From the NCBI GenBank assembly GCA_041557595.1, contig JBFFGE010000220.1, forward strand, positions 1-7,199: a stretch of DNA of 7,199 nt, in the 5' to 3' direction. A model generated the notes under the pieces. It searched no databases, had not been told where the DNA came from, and worked only from the letters and a program-made list of their open reading frames with translations. Both the position numbers and the translations under genes were made by a program. This DNA is from JAOTYV01 sp041557595. GTDB lineage: Bacteria; Pseudomonadota; Alphaproteobacteria; UBA8366. This document shows positions 4,318 to 7,199 of this stretch, piece after piece (position 1 is the first letter of the stretch; every line of letters begins with the position of its first letter).

Positions 4318-7199
4318 ATGACTGATACTTCACCGCTTAGCGCGCTCGAACAAAGAGACGATTTCGTCCATCGGCATATCGGACCGGACGATACGGAGAT
4401 TGCGGCAATGCTGGAGAGCCTCGGCTATGCCTCGCTCGACGCGTTGATCGACGCGGCCGTGCCGTCGGCAATTCGCAGCGATCATACGCTCGATCTCGGC
4501 GGCGGCTGCAGCGAACGGGACGCGCTGGACCGGCTTCGCGAAATGGCCGGCCGCAACGCGGTCATGCGCTCGATGATCGGGCAGGGCTATTACGATTGCA
4601 TCACCCCTCCGGTCATCTTGCGCAATGTGATGGAAAATCCGGGCTGGTATACCGCCTATACGCCCTATCAGCCGGAAATCAGCCAGGGCCGACTGGAAGC
4701 GTTGCTGAATTTCCAGACGATGATCTGTGACCTCACCGGCATGGAAGTCGCCAACGCGTCGTTGCTGGACGAAGCGACGGCGGCGGCCGAGGCGATGACG
4801 ATGTGCCGCCGCGTCGGCAAGAGCAAGAGCGACCGTTTCTTCGTTTCCGATCGCTGTCATCCGCAGACCATCGAAGTGGTGCGCACCCGGGCGCGGCCGC
4901 TCGGAATCGAGGTCGTCGTGGGCGATCATCGCGGCGGATTGCCTGATCCCGCGCCCTTCGGGGTTCTGCTGCAATATCCGGCGGCGGATGGCGGGATCGA
5001 GGATTATCGCGACTTCGTCACCCAGGCCCATGACAGTGGCGCGCTGGTCAGCGTCGCCGCCGATTTGCTTGCCCTGATGCTGCTGACCCCGCCGGGCGAA
5101 TGGGGTGCGGATATCGTGCTCGGCAGTGCGCAACGGTTCGGCGTGCCGCTGGCGTTCGGCGGCCCGCATGCGGCGTTCATCGCGTGCTCGGGCGATCACA
5201 AGCGGACCCTGCCCGGCCGCCTCGTCGGGGTCTCGGTGGATGTCAAGGGCCGTCCGGCGCTGCGGCTGGCGCTGCAGACGCGCGAGCAGCATATCCGGCG
5301 CGAGAAAGCGACGAGCAATATCTGCACCGCGCAGGTGCTGCTGGCGGTGATGGCCGGGTTCTATGCGGTCTATCACGGACCCGCGCGGCTTAGAACGATC
5401 GCGCGGCGGGTGCACCGGCAGACGGCGATCCTGGCCGAAGGGCTGAAGCGGCTCGGACATCCGGCGGATCTAACGAATTACTTCGACACCCTTACCGTGC
5501 CGGTGGAGGCCGCCGATGCGGTTCACGCGCGCGCCGTGGCGTCAGGCATCAATCTCCGGCACATCGATGCGCAAGCGGTCGGTATCTCGCTCGACGAAAC
5601 GACGCGCCGGGAGGATATAGAACTGCTGTGGCGCGCCGTCGCGGGCACGGGCGATATCCCGTTCACGGTCAATGCCTTGGACGCCGACGCGCCGGACGCC
5701 ATCCCCGAGGCGCTCGAACGGCGTACGGCTTGCCTGACGCATCCGGTGTTCAACAGCTATCACTCGGAAACCGAGATGCTGCGGTATTTGCGGCGGTTGC
5801 AGGCGAAGGACGTGGCGCTCGACCGGTCGATGATTCCGCTCGGGTCGTGCACGATGAAACTCAATGCCACGACCGAGATGATTCCGGTGACCTGGCCCGA
5901 ATTCGGCGCGGTCCATCCCTTCGCGCCGCGCGACCAGGTGGCGGGATATCTGGAGATGATCCATGGCCTGGAGGATATGCTGTGCGAAGTGACGGGATTT
6001 TCCGCCGTGTCGCTGCAGCCCAATGCCGGATCGCAGGGCGAATATGCGGGCCTGCTCGCAATCCATCGCTATCATGAAAGCCGTGGCGAACGGGACCGCG
6101 ACGTCTGCCTGATTCCCAGCTCCGCCCACGGCACCAACCCGGCCAGCGCGATCATGGCCGGCATGCGGGTGGTGGTGGTCGGGTGCGACGAGAACGGCAA
6201 TATCGACGTCGACGACCTGCGCGCGAAGGCGGCGCAACACGTGGACGCGCTGGCGGCGTTGATGGTGACCTATCCGTCGACCCACGGCGTGTTCGAGGAG
6301 AGCATCGTCGAGATTTGCAGGATCGTCCACGAACACGGCGGTCAGGTTTACATGGACGGCGCGAACCTAAACGCGCTGGTGGGATTGTGCCGGCCCGGCG
6401 AATTCGGGCCCGACGTGGCGCATCTCAACCTGCATAAGACGTTCTGTATTCCCCATGGCGGCGGCGGTCCCGGCGTCGGTCCAATCGGTGTTATCGAACA
6501 CCTGGCGCCTTTCCTGCCGGGGCATGCGGTCGTGCCGGAGGCGGGGCCGGAGGGGATCGGCGCCGTCGCGGCGGCGCCCTGGGGCAGCGCCAGCATCCTG
6601 CCGATCTCGTGGTCCTATATCGCCATGATGGGCGAGCACGGGCTGCGCAAGGCGACGCAGGTTGCGATTCTGAACGCCAACTACATCGCGGCGCGCCTCA
6701 AGGGCGCGTATGAAATCGTCTATACGGGCGTCGGGGGGCTGGTCGCGCATGAATGCATCATCGATGCGCGCGGTTTCAAGGACAGCGCGGGCGTCATGGT
6801 GGACGATATCGCAAAAAGATTGATGGATTACGGGTTCCATGCGCCGACAATGTCCTGGCCGGTCGCCGGCACCTTGATGATCGAGCCGACGGAAAGCGAG
6901 TCGATGGCGGAGCTGGACCGCTTCTGCGACGCGATGCTGTCGATCCGCCGGGAAATTGGCCAAATCGAGGATGGCGGGGCGGACCGCGACGACAATCCGC
7001 TGCGCAACGCGCCGCACACCCTGTCCGATATCACCGAGCAAGGCTGGGCGCGGCCCTATAGCGTCGAGGAGGCGGTGTTCCCCGTCCCATCGCTGCGCGA
7101 CGACAAATATTGGCCGCCGGTCAATCGGGTCGATCAGGTCTATGGGGACCGACATCTGGTCTGCAGCTGCCCGCCGCTGGACGCCTATCAGGATGCGGC
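4318..7199 (+). CDS. gcvP: Glycine dehydrogenase (decarboxylating), P-protein, last few residues missing
   Basis: GcvP is the PLP enzyme that decarboxylates glycine and loads the remaining aminomethyl group on GcvH. The frame is open from the ATG at 4318 to the window edge, giving 960 full codons. E. coli GcvP has 957 residues and the end here reads CSCPPLDAYQDA, so only a short tail should be missing. It is the single-chain form in which two homologous halves are fused. The N-terminal half has FVHRHIGPDD (16-25), the block from WYTAYTPYQPEISQGRLEAL onward, and QRFGVPLAFGGPHAAF (272-287), where the PLP lysine is absent. The C-terminal half has GSCTMKLN (509-516), SSAHGTNPASA (601-611) and the PLP lysine K707 in HLNLHKTF, followed by the glycine-rich loop GGGGPGVGPIGV. 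AAGGA lies 4 bases before the ATG. An in-frame ATG at 4303 lacks a good ribosome site. Confidence 0.97.
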   Translation, partial: MTDTSPLSALEQRDDFVHRHIGPDDTEIAAMLESLGYASLDALIDAAVPSAIRSDHTLDLGGGCSERDALDRLREMAGRNAVMRSMIGQGYYDCITPPVILRNVMENPGWYTAYTPYQPEISQGRLEALLNFQTMICDLTGMEVANASLLDEATAAAEAMTMCRRVGKSKSDRFFVSDRCHPQTIEVVRTRARPLGIEVVVGDHRGGLPDPAPFGVLLQYPAADGGIEDYRDFVTQAHDSGALVSVAADLLALMLLTPPGEWGADIVLGSAQRFGVPLAFGGPHAAFIACSGDHKRTLPGRLVGVSVDVKGRPALRLALQTREQHIRREKATSNICTAQVLLAVMAGFYAVYHGPARLRTIARRVHRQTAILAEGLKRLGHPADLTNYFDTLTVPVEAADAVHARAVASGINLRHIDAQAVGISLDETTRREDIELLWRAVAGTGDIPFTVNALDADAPDAIPEALERRTACLTHPVFNSYHSETEMLRYLRRLQAKDVALDRSMIPLGSCTMKLNATTEMIPVTWPEFGAVHPFAPRDQVAGYLEMIHGLEDMLCEVTGFSAVSLQPNAGSQGEYAGLLAIHRYHESRGERDRDVCLIPSSAHGTNPASAIMAGMRVVVVGCDENGNIDVDDLRAKAAQHVDALAALMVTYPSTHGVFEESIVEICRIVHEHGGQVYMDGANLNALVGLCRPGEFGPDVAHLNLHKTFCIPHGGGGPGVGPIGVIEHLAPFLPGHAVVPEAGPEGIGAVAAAPWGSASILPISWSYIAMMGEHGLRKATQVAILNANYIAARLKGAYEIVYTGVGGLVAHECIIDARGFKDSAGVMVDDIAKRLMDYGFHAPTMSWPVAGTLMIEPTESESMAELDRFCDAMLSIRREIGQIEDGGADRDDNPLRNAPHTLSDITEQGWARPYSVEEAVFPVPSLRDDKYWPPVNRVDQVYGDRHLVCSCPPLDAYQDA

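Noticed and set aside
4330..5460. Long minus-strand open frame (376 codons) inside gcvP
   Set aside because: It is fully antisense to clear GcvP coding sequence. Its composition, heavy in Arg, His, Gln and Ala, is that of a shadow frame.
5542..6336. Minus-strand open frame (264 codons) within gcvP
   Set aside because: It is antisense to the conserved C-terminal half of GcvP, with no motif of its own.

Overview
The window looks like a piece of an alphaproteobacterial chromosome. The DNA is GC-rich, and a type II (aminoglycoside-phosphotransferase-like) homoserine kinase gene lies directly before rnhA, a pairing I know from alphaproteobacteria. A tandem glycine riboswitch stands before a gcvT-gcvH-gcvP operon with a single-chain GcvP. 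I see no mobile elements, tRNA or rRNA genes, CRISPR arrays or phage genes. All main genes share similar composition, so nothing points to recent transfer. The genus cannot be fixed from this sequence alone.

Layout. Positions 1-1381 (minus strand) hold thrB, then rnhA, which runs off the left edge. Their stop and start codons overlap as TAATG, so they are almost certainly one transcript. Positions 1382-1575 are a divergent promoter region. On the plus strand follow a 79-residue protein with two CDGSH iron-sulfur motifs (1576-1815) and a small predicted lipoprotein of unknown function (about 1855-2394). Positions 2395-2757 contain no gene. They carry a likely promoter, a two-aptamer glycine riboswitch (about 2486-2698) and a short stretch that probably acts as its expression platform. 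From 2758 to the right edge lies the glycine cleavage operon: gcvT (aminomethyltransferase), gcvH (lipoyl carrier) and gcvP (PLP-dependent glycine decarboxylase). gcvP is cut by the window edge only a few residues before its expected end.

How it works together. GcvP decarboxylates glycine and passes the aminomethyl group to the lipoyl arm of GcvH. GcvT then releases ammonia and transfers the one-carbon unit to tetrahydrofolate. The fourth subunit, dihydrolipoamide dehydrogenase, is not in the window. The riboswitch senses glycine, the substrate of the system, and in known cases turns such operons on. I see no intrinsic terminator after the aptamers, so control is more likely translational.

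The window is mostly housekeeping and I find no clear new system. The points most worth a second look are the possible start-codon sequestration after the riboswitch, a 7-bp tandem duplication that doubles the gcvH start codon in two frames, and the uncharacterised lipoprotein next to the dual-CDGSH gene.
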